A stretch of 13,028 bases of DNA from DASYXZ01 sp035934315. Lineage in GTDB: Bacteria > Acidobacteriota > Terriglobia > UBA7540. Position 1 is the first letter of the stretch. Each line of letters starts with the position of its first letter. A program made the translations under genes and the position numbers. Of this stretch, positions 6,802 through 13,028 are shown in pieces. The notes under the pieces were generated by a model. That model was given only the letters and a program-made list of their open reading frames with translations, had not been told where the DNA came from and made no database searches. The stretch spans positions 1 through 13,028 of the forward strand of contig DASYXZ010000272.1 in assembly GCA_035934315.1 (NCBI GenBank), in the 5' to 3' direction.

Positions 6802-7497
6802 TTACCGAACCGGTTTTTCCACGAGCTCTGCTGAAGTCTTTTCGATTTTTTCCGTGGCCATCTGCGGCTCGATCACCAGTTCCCGGGTCAACTGATAATT
6901 AAGCTGCGTGCCCGCGGGCAGCGCCAAATCCGGGCCGCGTTTGCGAACCGTATCGACATACCCCGCCACGCCGCCAATGGCTCCGCCGACCACCGTGCCG
7001 GTGAGGCCGCCAAAGAGCGTGCCCACAAATCCGCCGCCGCCCATGCCCGCTCCGATTTCCTCCAAATTCCTGATGCGCGCATTCGGTCCGCGCACTCCTC
7101 CTTCGTCGCCTTTCACCGCGGCGCCTTCCGCGCCGTACACGGCGCTCAAGATGGCGCTGATGGGACTCGTCGTGCCATCGGGCATCACCACTTTTTCCGC
7201 CGCCAGGCGCATTTCGCCCACGCCTCTAAAATGTCCCGGCCGCTGTACCTGCGCGATGCGCCCTTCGATTTTTGCCCCCACCGGAATTACAAGGTGCCCG
7301 TCAATCGTGACCGGCTCGCTGACATTCGCGGTAAAAGGATCGCCCTCCACATTTAATTGGGTGGTGATCGTTTGGGTGAGGCGGCAGTGCAGGACGGACC
7401 CGGCGGGGATGGTAATCTTTTCCGCCCGCGCCGGACGCAGGCTGAATGAAACGCAGAATACCAGCAGACTAACGGACAATAAAACGCGCGTGACCAT
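6802..7497 (-). CDS. Exported protein with VirB10-like beta region and glycine zipper, function unknown
   Basis: 231 residues. ATG 7497 is chosen because AGGAGGT (7507-7513) is nine bases upstream; an earlier in-frame ATG at 7524 has no such site. The signal peptide MVTRVLLSVSLLVFCVSFSLRPARA ends at an ARA cleavage site. ITIPAGSVLHCRLTQTITTQ (28-47) with GHLVIPVGAKIEGRI (67-81) and EKVVMPDG (101-108) resembles the pattern in VirB10/TrbI C-terminal beta domains (IPAGT, VIPxGAxLxG, LPDG). A glycine-zipper segment spans 149-180 (GMGGGGFVGTLFGG, GGAIGGVAGY) and could insert into membrane. A second ALPAGTQLNYQLTREL (192-207) echoes the first IPAG strand. No type IV secretion genes are nearby, so this is probably a stand-alone envelope protein. 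The gene is firm; the function is not recognised. Confidence 0.85.
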   Translation of the reverse strand: MVTRVLLSVSLLVFCVSFSLRPARAEKITIPAGSVLHCRLTQTITTQLNVEGDPFTANVSEPVTIDGHLVIPVGAKIEGRIAQVQRPGHFRGVGEMRLAAEKVVMPDGTTSPISAILSAVYGAEGAAVKGDEGGVRGPNARIRNLEEIGAGMGGGGFVGTLFGGLTGTVVGGAIGGVAGYVDTVRKRGPDLALPAGTQLNYQLTRELVIEPQMATEKIEKTSAELVEKPVR

Positions 7498-7697
7498 GAC
7501 TTGGATACCTCCTGTAGGTTCCACATGGCCGGACCCTGGCGCCTTGTCCAGCTTGGTTTTAGATTGGGTCCGAAGTTTCCTTACCTCGCGGACCGTATGA
7601 CATTCACTTCATCAGATACGCCTCGAAGCCGCCCTCACGACGCCGGGCCATCTGGATTAATTCCCGCTGGGCACCAGCAGCCCCTTAATCTTTGTGA

Positions 7698-7727
7698 ATT
7701 GTAACTGATTTTATTAAAACACTACAA
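7698..7727 (-). promoter_or_regulatory. Candidate promoter for the exported protein gene
   Basis: On the minus strand TTGTAG (7722-7727) and TACAAT (7698-7703) are spaced by 18 bases in a locally AT-rich patch. The -10 matches consensus at five of six positions and the -35 at four. Transcription starting near 7690 would give a leader of about 190 bases before ATG 7497. I see no recognised RNA element in that leader. Confidence 0.4.
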
Positions 7728-7767
7728 TTATTTTGTTCGCTTTGCCGGGCTTGGCTCCCAGACGCGG

Positions 7768-7798
7768 CACGGAGCCTGCGCTCGGCGCAGGCTCCGTG
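7768..7798. repeat. Perfect 14-bp hairpin (possible terminator or REP-like element)
   Basis: CACGGAGCCTGCGC (7768-7781) and its exact complement GCGCAGGCTCCGTG (7785-7798) flank a TCG loop. It begins 36 bases past the stop of the coiled-coil protein gene (minus strand), so it could end that transcript or protect its 3' end. No T-run follows on either strand. The perfection of such a long stem suggests selection or a mobile palindromic element. Confidence 0.8.
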
Positions 7799-7833
7799 AC
7801 CGTGGCAAGATTTTCCACCGAAAGCTGTGGCGC

Positions 7834-8724
7834 CTACTCGCCGCCTTGCGCGCGGGCCGAGGCCGTCTCATTAGCGCCCCTGGGCGTGCTGATGTACCCT
7901 TTGATCTGACCGGGTTGCACTTGATTGACCACCAGCTCGTAAAACTGTTTTGAGTTGCCGGTGGCGAAGAAGATGGGCTCGTTCACCGTGCGATTCTTCT
8001 TTTCAATCACCATGTCGTCCGCCAGCAGGTTCACGTTAAAACGGTGGCGCTTGACGTTGGCTTTTTTCAGGATCAGCCCCACGCCCGCCACGGTCTGCTT
8101 TTTATTGCGGGGCAGGGTAAATTCAAAGTAATCGCGCTCGCCCATTTTGCGCAATTGTTCGATGTCGTCATGATTGCGGGCAATTAAAGTTCCGAACTGG
8201 CTCCGCGCCATGCCGAGATCCGACCGCGTGTCATCCACCAATTTCTTGGTGCTGTCCAGTTGGGTTTTTGCGGCGGAAACATCCTCACTAAGCGCGCCGA
8301 CTTGTTGCTGATCGGCCTTGGTTGCGATCTCCTGTTTCAACTCATTGGCCTGGTCTTCCTGTTGTTTCTGGAGTTTCGTCACCAGGGTGCGCGCGTGCTG
8401 CAATTGCTTTCCCGTTGATCCCATGTTCCGCGCGGTATGGTCCAACTCCGCCTTCATTTCCCCAAGCGCCTGAGCGCTGGAGTTCTCCACGGCCGCGACT
8501 TTGGATGAAAGTTGCTGTTCCATGTCCGCGCGCGTCTGTTGCTGGGCGGCGGCCACGGAATCATGCAATTTGTTGGTTTGATTAATCGAGTAAATTTCGC
8601 CCGCCGCCAGGGCTGCCATGATCAAAAAAATGATCGCGAAAATGCCAGTATGGCTGGAGGGCGCCGGATAATTATTGTTAGTCCCTTGCTCTTCTTTGGT
8701 TTCCTTAACATCGTCGATAGCCAT
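7834..8724 (-). CDS. Single-pass membrane protein with long coiled coil, function unknown
   Basis: 296 residues. ATG 8724 is preceded by AGGGAG eight bases upstream; the frame extends further up but without a good site. Layout: a polar cytoplasmic N-terminus with acidic/lysine residues (1-25), one membrane helix GIFAIIFLIMAALAAGEIYSI (about 27-47), and a coiled-coil stretch rich in Gln, Lys, Ala and Glu (about 50-195). A C-terminal globular domain follows (about 200-296) with YFEFTLPRNKKQTVAGVGLILKK and a lysine/asparagine-rich beta pattern. The helix orientation would put the coiled coil and C-domain on the far side of the inner membrane. I do not recognise the family. It is separated from the exported protein gene by 336 bases containing a promoter-like site, so the two are probably separate transcripts. 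Confidence 0.82.
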   Translation of the reverse strand: MAIDDVKETKEEQGTNNNYPAPSSHTGIFAIIFLIMAALAAGEIYSINQTNKLHDSVAAAQQQTRADMEQQLSSKVAAVENSSAQALGEMKAELDHTARNMGSTGKQLQHARTLVTKLQKQQEDQANELKQEIATKADQQQVGALSEDVSAAKTQLDSTKKLVDDTRSDLGMARSQFGTLIARNHDDIEQLRKMGERDYFEFTLPRNKKQTVAGVGLILKKANVKRHRFNVNLLADDMVIEKKNRTVNEPIFFATGNSKQFYELVVNQVQPGQIKGYISTPRGANETASARAQGGE

Positions 8725-9151
8725 GGTCTGATCTCCCTCTCTTCTAATCTGCTTGGGGCGAGCTGCCCAAAAGACTTGGCGCTCGTTCCTGGTTTTAACC
8801 AAGCAATGCAAGTGCCAGATTGGTTGAATGTTAATTCATTGCAAACACAGGCGTTATGGTTTGCTTTAGCCCAGCCTATGCACCTTGGCAAGCATTTCTT
8901 ACTCTGCCCATGTAAAAAATTATGTGGACCTGGCGTGCTGCAACCCCTGACGCATAGCTGAAAGGGTTGGCACAATCTCTGCCCTCATGCCTTGCAGACG
9001 CATTGCCGATACCGTAAGGGGGATTGTTGCCCAAATTAGGTGGTTGGGCGCGTGCCGGAGAGGATATGGATCGCCGCGTCTGCCAGAAAAATTCTTAATT
9101 GAGCGAAGATGAAACGGCCCGCTGGGCACCGGCTACTTCCGCCGCAGCTCA
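8725..9151. other. Intergenic stretch upstream of the coiled-coil gene, no confident gene
   Basis: This 427-base stretch lies between the glmU stop and the start of the coiled-coil protein gene, both on the minus strand. It holds the AGGGAG ribosome site of the latter (8733-8738) and a 6-bp inverted repeat CAACCC/GGGTTG (8941-8946 and 8964-8969). No tRNA-like cloverleaf and no consensus promoter were found. Open frames on both strands lack ribosome sites and coding-like composition. Confidence 0.5.
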
Positions 9152-10918
9152 TCATGCTTTTTCAGTTTCTTGGGGAGGTTTGTTGAATTTTTCAAGCGCT
9201 GCGGTCTCGTCGGAAACAATATCGAGCACGCGGTCAAGGTTCGCCACATGGAAAAGGTAAGAAAGCTCCTTGGACACTCCCGTAAGTATAAGTTGCCCGC
9301 CGGCCTTGCGAAGCTTGGAAAACGCGCTCACCACCTCGCCAATGCCGGAGCTGTCAATATAGGTAACACTCGCCAAGTTCACCAGCACGCCGTTGTGTCC
9401 AGCTTCCACGGCCTCGCGGATCCGTTTCCCCAACTCTTTGGAAGGTTCGCCCATGGTCACGCGTCCCGTCACATCGAGGATGGCTATGCGCCCGGCCTCG
9501 CGCGCCTCAATGCTGATAGGCAGCTTGGGCGGCTGGCGTTTTTTTGCCCAACCCTCTTTGTTCACCTGGGGAGCGCGGCCCACAGCCAACGATTCCGGTG
9601 GAACGCTCTCCGTAATGGTGGAACCCGCGCCCACGTAGGACCCTCGGCCAACAATCAGCGGCGCCACCAGCATCGTTCCACTGCCGATAAAACTGCCCTC
9701 TTCGATAATTGTCGGGTTCTTTTTCTCGCCATCGTAATTGCAGGTCACGGTTCCCGCGCCGATATTCACGCGCTCGCCGAGCGTGGCGTCACCCAGATAA
9801 GTCAGGTGCCAGGCTTTGCTCCCGCGGCCCACGCGCGACCTCTTGACCTCCACAAAGTTGCCGATGCGCGCGTCCTGTTCAATCACCGCGCCATCGCGCA
9901 GATGGGCGAACGGTCCCACGATAACGTCTGAGGATATTTCGCATCCGGTAATCACGCAGCACGGACGCACCACAACGCGGTCACCGAGAACCGAATCGGT
10001 GATGGTGGAATGAGGACGCAGAGTGCAGCCCGAGCCCACGCGAGTTGCGCCCAGCAGGCTCACGCCCGGCTCAATCACCGTGTCGCGGCCCACCGTCACG
10101 TCCCCGTCAATATACGTCGCATCCGGATCAACCACCGTCACGCCATCGTAAGCCAGGGCCGCGGCCTTCTGCCGGCGAAGGATGCGTTCCATTTGCGCCA
10201 GCTCCACCCGATCGTTCACCCCCAGCACTTCGCGCGAATCGGCCACTGAAAACGCCATCACCTTTTCGCCGTGGCCGTTGAATATTTGTATCAGGTCGGT
10301 GAGCAGATATTCTTCCTGCGCATTGTCGTTTGTAAGCTCTCCCAGATATTGCAGGAGCTGGGGGCGGGAAAAACAAATGATGCCGGAATTAATTTCCTTG
10401 ATTTTGCGCTGCGCCGGCGTGGCCACGCGTTCTTCCACGATGGCGCGCACGCGATTGTTTTTGGCAGGTCCCAGGCGAATCACGCGTCCGTAACCGTGCG
10501 GGTCATCTACGGTCGTCGTGAGCACCGTGGCCGCGGCGCGACTCGCAGCGTGGGCGCGAAGGAAATCGCGCAACGTTTCCGGGCGAAGCAAGGGCGCGTC
10601 ACCCACCAGCACCAGCAGATGATCGCTCGTACACGTTCCGATCTCGGCGCGCGCCACCATCAGCGCGTGGCCGGTGCCGTGCTGTTCTTTCTGCTCGATG
10701 AAAGCGATCGCGGGGCGCGCAAACGCTTTGCGAACTTCCCCCGCTTCGTGCCCGATCACCATGTACGTTCGTTCCGGTAAAATCGCCTGCGCCGTCCGCA
10801 AAACGTATTCGCCAAGCTTCCGCCCCGCCAGGTGATGCAGCATCTTCGAGTGCTCAGACTTGAAGCGCGTTGCTTTGCCCGCCGCCAAAATAAGTGCCGT
10901 AAATCCTTGGTGCTCCAT
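9152..10918 (-). CDS. glmU: Bifunctional GlmU (N-acetylglucosamine-1-P uridyltransferase / glucosamine-1-P acetyltransferase) with C-terminal STAS domain
   Basis: Makes UDP-N-acetylglucosamine for peptidoglycan and lipid A: acetylates glucosamine-1-phosphate, then couples it to UTP. 588 residues against about 456 for E. coli GlmU. The uridyltransferase domain (1-235) shows LAAGKATRFKSEHSK with R18 and K25, QHGTGHA, VGDAPLL (D107), GYGRVIR, NSG (177-179) and GVND (233-236). The left-handed beta-helix acetyltransferase domain (about 260-455) shows HLRDG (R341), NFVEVKR (K359), HLTYLGD (H371, Y374) and NIGAGTVTCNYDGEKK. It ends at KEGWAKKR, the usual GlmU terminus. A STAS domain follows in frame (about 466-577) with the SpoIIAA-type phosphorylation motif YIDSSGIGEVV (520-530). 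ATG 10918 has GAAGG six bases upstream. Both enzymatic domains look intact; the STAS fusion is the oddity. Confidence 0.96.
   Translation of the reverse strand: MEHQGFTALILAAGKATRFKSEHSKMLHHLAGRKLGEYVLRTAQAILPERTYMVIGHEAGEVRKAFARPAIAFIEQKEQHGTGHALMVARAEIGTCTSDHLLVLVGDAPLLRPETLRDFLRAHAASRAAATVLTTTVDDPHGYGRVIRLGPAKNNRVRAIVEERVATPAQRKIKEINSGIICFSRPQLLQYLGELTNDNAQEEYLLTDLIQIFNGHGEKVMAFSVADSREVLGVNDRVELAQMERILRRQKAAALAYDGVTVVDPDATYIDGDVTVGRDTVIEPGVSLLGATRVGSGCTLRPHSTITDSVLGDRVVVRPCCVITGCEISSDVIVGPFAHLRDGAVIEQDARIGNFVEVKRSRVGRGSKAWHLTYLGDATLGERVNIGAGTVTCNYDGEKKNPTIIEEGSFIGSGTMLVAPLIVGRGSYVGAGSTITESVPPESLAVGRAPQVNKEGWAKKRQPPKLPISIEAREAGRIAILDVTGRVTMGEPSKELGKRIREAVEAGHNGVLVNLASVTYIDSSGIGEVVSAFSKLRKAGGQLILTGVSKELSYLFHVANLDRVLDIVSDETAALEKFNKPPQETEKA
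9539..9545 (-). other. A7 run at the GlmU/STAS domain junction (possible slippage site)
   Basis: The coding strand reads GCA AAA AAA CGC at residues 458-461, the last residues of a normal GlmU. Seven consecutive A match the A-AAA-AAA heptamer type at which polymerase or ribosome slippage occurs. A -1 shift would reach a TGA after 10 further codons and a +1 shift a TAG after 17. Either gives a GlmU of normal length without STAS. Confidence 0.5.
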
Positions 10919-10949
10919 ATTTGGCCTTCGTTTCAAAGGTGTGAGGAAT

Positions 10950-10978
10950 AATCTATCCCGAATCCGGACGCATGGCAA
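10950..10978 (-). promoter_or_regulatory. Candidate glmU promoter
   Basis: On the minus strand TTGCCA (10973-10978, five of six consensus) and TAGATT (10950-10955, four of six) are 17 bases apart, placing the start near 10943, about 25 bases before ATG 10918. No sugar-phosphate ribozyme or other leader element fits in this short leader. Confidence 0.5.
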
Positions 10979-11075
10979 GTGCTTGCGTCAACTTTGACGT
11001 GTGTGGGCGCGAGGGCTACCTCGGTTGAGTTTCTTAAATGGTTTTGCGGCTTCGACCTTCTGCCTTGTCTACCGT

Positions 11076-12080
11076 CTACTGCCGGCCGTTAACACGCCCC
11101 ACCGCGGGCATGTCACTTCCACGGCCCTCGGCCAGTTCCGCGCAAATTTTCGTCAAGTCGTCCGAGATCGACGAAACATATTCCCGGGCCACTTGCCGCA
11201 GATGGACAAGATTTTCCGGCGTCACATTATCCATCGCATTTTCCGCAGCCTGTAAATGAGGAACTTGCAGGCGATGGTACGCGCATCCCGGCATGAGATT
11301 CAGTTCATAATCCACCGACTCAGAAACGCTGTCCATCAAGACCGGCACAATCTGCCGGGCCCAGCCCACCAACCCCCATTCTCTGACCGTGTCAAACTTA
11401 ATGCGATCCTGGCGGTTGCCCGTACCCACCGAGACCACGATGAAATTTGCGAAGTCCGGATAAAGCGACAGCGCTTCGGCATAGGCCGCCATGGCGGGAT
11501 TGTTCACGAACACGCCGCCATCCACCAGCGCGTAGTCCTGATTACCGCGGGTCAGGTGAAGCGGCGGAAAAAACGTTGGCGCCGCGGAGGTCGCTCTCGC
11601 CACGTCGGTAACTTTCCAGTTGTAGCCTGACTGGCCGGCGATCATGTTGCTTTGAATCTTGTGGCTCTTAAAAAAGAATGGCAATTGGGACTGTAAGTCG
11701 TAGCTCGATATCAACAGAGGAGTGAGTGCGGACGCAAGTTCCGTGTCCTTGAAAAATTTCGCCAGAATTTCCACCAGCGCGTCAGGGGAGTATTTGGGAA
11801 GAATGAACTGGCGTATGGGCGTGAACCAATTCTTTTTGAAAATCGCCGCGCCGTTTTCAATGTAGAGATTCAGCAGCTCGTCGGGTGAATACGGCTGGCC
11901 GCCATTACACCTCGTTCCAATTCCCAGAGCGATAATGCCACCCGTCGATGTTCCCGCTATAAGATCGAATACCTCGCACAAATTCCTTCCCAGCCGTTGC
12001 TGCAATGCTCCAAGGATGATCGCCGGAATGATCCCGCGAATCCCTCCGCCATCAATCGAGAGAACTTTGATGCTCTGCAC
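11076..12080 (-). CDS. Patatin-like phospholipase (acyl hydrolase)
   Basis: A serine-aspartate dyad lipid acyl hydrolase of 334 residues, using the GTG start at 12080 because GGGAGGA (12088-12094) lies seven bases upstream; a longer frame from TTG 12119 lacks a site. The oxyanion loop SIDGGGIRGI is at 8-17, the nucleophile elbow GTSTGG at 43-48 (Ser45), ATSAAPTFFPP at 163-173, and the catalytic Asp in VDGGVFVNNP at 186-195 (Asp187). No signal peptide or membrane helix is visible, so it is likely cytoplasmic. Stand-alone patatins of this type range from housekeeping lipases to effector phospholipases of CBASS anti-phage systems. No cyclase (CD-NTase) gene is visible here, so a defence role is not supported by context. 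Substrate unknown. Confidence 0.93.
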   Translation of the reverse strand: MQSIKVLSIDGGGIRGIIPAIILGALQQRLGRNLCEVFDLIAGTSTGGIIALGIGTRCNGGQPYSPDELLNLYIENGAAIFKKNWFTPIRQFILPKYSPDALVEILAKFFKDTELASALTPLLISSYDLQSQLPFFFKSHKIQSNMIAGQSGYNWKVTDVARATSAAPTFFPPLHLTRGNQDYALVDGGVFVNNPAMAAYAEALSLYPDFANFIVVSVGTGNRQDRIKFDTVREWGLVGWARQIVPVLMDSVSESVDYELNLMPGCAYHRLQVPHLQAAENAMDNVTPENLVHLRQVAREYVSSISDDLTKICAELAEGRGSDMPAVGRVNGRQ

Positions 12081-12186
12081 GCCAGCGTCCTCCCAAGCGT
12101 CATTTTTTCCGAGGCACAAATGTTAGCAAATGAATGCCCAACCCCTTGTCACCCTAACTAAAAGTCCCGGCAGCCACTACCAGTCC

Positions 12187-12252
12187 GTCATCCCGAGAGG
12201 CAGCGAGGGATCTCGCCTCGAGGCCGGATTCCTCGCTGCCGCTCGGAATGAC
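12187..12252. repeat. 66-bp near-perfect palindromic element (GTCATYCCGAG type)
   Basis: Left arm 12187-12215 begins GTCATCCCGAGAGGCAGCGA; the complement of right arm 12224-12252 begins GTCATTCCGAGCGGCAGCGA. The 29-bp arms differ at five positions and flank the self-complementary CCTCGAGG. Intergenic repeats of this type recur in many bacterial genomes and may be REP- or MITE-like (from general knowledge). It lies 43 bases past the stop of the 199-residue gene and could fold as its 3' end or attenuate transcription into the patatin gene. Confidence 0.9.
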
Positions 12253-12295
12253 ATGCGCTTATTCATCCCGCCTCCAACCGAGGAATAGCAGGGAA

Positions 12296-12895
12296 TTAAA
12301 CCGACCGCTCCGCGCGCTTGTCGCCAACAAATTGCAGCTTGATCTGATGCCACACAAACGCACGAATGGCCTCTCGCGTGATGCCCAGGGACCCCAATAG
12401 GTGGGAGACCTCATCGAGTATGCTTTCCGCTTTTGACGTTGCCTCCAGCATCCTCTTGCGCAAGCCACTGTCATCCAACTCTTGACTGGTAAATCGTGTC
12501 GCCAGTTCCAGCACCATGGGCAGCGGTGCATCAATCGGCAATTCGGCTTTTCGCGATTCGTTAACGAGAATTTTAATTTCCGGATTGGTGATACTTGTCG
12601 CACCCACTTTGAATTCTCCACTGGTAATCAAAACGGTGACGGACTTTTCATCAAACATGGCGAGCATCGGGCGCAGACTGTGAATCACGCCATATGGAAC
12701 TCGCGCACGACCGGAGGTCGTCACCTCGACCGGGCAAACATAGGAGAATCCCTGGCTCTCCAAGGTCATTTCGCCATCGTTCGCGAAGAAATCGAAATAT
12801 TCGGTTTTGACCTGCTTGCCTTTGGGCGTAGACGCAAAAAGCGTTTTCAGCGCGTCTTTGAAGTCATCGATTTTAATCACAATTTCAATCTGCAT
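12296..12895 (-). CDS. Uncharacterised protein with a sliding-clamp-like N-terminal pattern
   Basis: 199 residues. ATG 12895 is chosen because GGAGG (12902-12906) is six bases upstream; the frame continues up to 12949 without a comparable site. The N-terminal 110 residues alternate beta strands and one helix: MQIEIVIKIDDFKDALKTLF, then FFANDGEMTLESQGF, RVPYGVIHSLRPML, and KSVTVLITSGEFKVGATSI. That order (helix, strand pairs, a VP-x-x-x-I segment, an 'SGEFKVG' hairpin) is reminiscent of one domain of DnaN/PCNA-type clamps, but the match is weak and only by eye. The C-terminal 80 residues are helical (LELATRFTSQELDDSGLRKR through AFVWHQIKLQF). No signal peptide or catalytic motif seen. The next gene downstream is the patatin, 215 bases away across a palindrome. 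Function not recognised. Confidence 0.75.
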   Translation of the reverse strand: MQIEIVIKIDDFKDALKTLFASTPKGKQVKTEYFDFFANDGEMTLESQGFSYVCPVEVTTSGRARVPYGVIHSLRPMLAMFDEKSVTVLITSGEFKVGATSITNPEIKILVNESRKAELPIDAPLPMVLELATRFTSQELDDSGLRKRMLEATSKAESILDEVSHLLGSLGITREAIRAFVWHQIKLQFVGDKRAERSV

Positions 12896-12932
12896 CTTAG
12901 TCCTCCATTTTTTGACGCGGCCAATCGCCGCT

Positions 12933-13028
12933 TTAGCCCGGCCAAACATATGCGTGAGCTTTCACGCTTGCATAATTGGCATCGAGCGCGGGCTCGAGCA
13001 GCAAAATCGCCGCCATTCGCCGGGCCAT
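12933..13028 (-). CDS. Possible 3' end of an upstream gene (partial)
   Basis: On the minus strand one frame is open from the window edge to TAA 12933-12935, reading MAAILLLEPALDANYASVKA and a short tail. It stops 37 bases before the next ATG, a normal operon spacing. Another frame is also open across the edge (containing RCQLCKRE) and overlaps the next gene, so the choice is uncertain. Too little sequence is present to name a product. Confidence 0.25.
   Translation of the reverse strand: MARRMAAILLLEPALDANYASVKAHAYVWPG

Noticed and set aside
6635..6895. 86-codon plus-strand frame with a good AAGGAG ribosome site
   Set aside because: It runs antisense into the exported protein gene, is rich in Arg/Pro without any recognisable domain, and its end is set by that gene's sequence. 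Kept only as a remark.
8512..8975. Open frames of 149 (plus) and 117 (minus) codons between the coiled-coil gene and glmU
   Set aside because: No ribosome site, unusual composition, partly antisense to or out of frame with the coiled-coil gene.
8920..9129. 69-codon minus-strand frame with MRAEIVPTLSAMRQGLQHARST at its end
   Set aside because: No upstream ribosome site and no recognised family; might be a decayed remnant, but I cannot support it.
9170..9931. A 253-codon open frame on the plus strand
   Set aside because: Antisense to the acetyltransferase and STAS part of GlmU; no family motif.
11076..12895. A complete CBASS or other anti-phage operon
   Set aside because: A patatin is present but no nucleotide cyclase, ubiquitin-like or sensor gene can be identified in the window.
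1..13028. CRISPR array, tRNA or rRNA genes
   Set aside because: No regularly spaced repeats, cloverleaf arms or conserved rRNA segments were seen on reading through the intergenic stretches.

Overview
The window looks like a piece of an Acidobacteriota chromosome, probably from a soil or peat lineage. The clearest clue is a secreted protein of the 'VWFA-related Acidobacterial domain' type. It is supported by a TonB-dependent receptor with an N-terminal carboxypeptidase-regulatory-like domain, an acidobacterial-style GlmU, and palindromic GTCATYCCGAG repeats scattered between genes. This assignment is an inference from gene content; there is no rRNA or other marker gene here.

Layout. (1) 1-2305, minus strand: a TonB-dependent outer-membrane receptor whose 3' end runs off the left edge. 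Its leader (2306-2730) holds a complete cobalamin riboswitch, a rho-independent terminator as expression platform, and a promoter. The receptor is therefore most likely a BtuB-type vitamin B12 importer. (2) 2854-4160, plus strand, divergent from it: an arsenic unit, arsR then arsM (arsenite S-adenosylmethionine methyltransferase), with a palindromic candidate ArsR operator overlapping the promoter. (3) 4319-6424, plus: an exported VWFA-like protein. (4) 6802-8724, minus: two acidobacterial envelope proteins of unknown function. One is exported with a VirB10-like beta region and a glycine zipper; the other has a single membrane helix and a long coiled coil. (5) 9152-10918, minus: GlmU, bifunctional in UDP-GlcNAc synthesis, fused in frame to a C-terminal STAS domain. 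A run of seven A lies exactly at the junction. (6) 11076-12080, minus: a patatin-like phospholipase. (7) 12187-12252: a 66-bp near-perfect palindrome. (8) 12296-12895, minus: an unrecognised 199-residue protein with a sliding-clamp-like pattern, possibly following the 3' end of another gene.

The genes do not form one pathway. The tightest functional units are the riboswitch-receptor pair and the arsRM operon, which share a divergent control region. The most unusual features are the GlmU-STAS fusion with its A7 junction, and a heptanucleotide tandem repeat inside the signal-peptide codons of the B12 receptor. The repeat would frameshift the gene if it gained or lost a unit. No tRNA, rRNA, CRISPR array or recognisable transposase gene was found.
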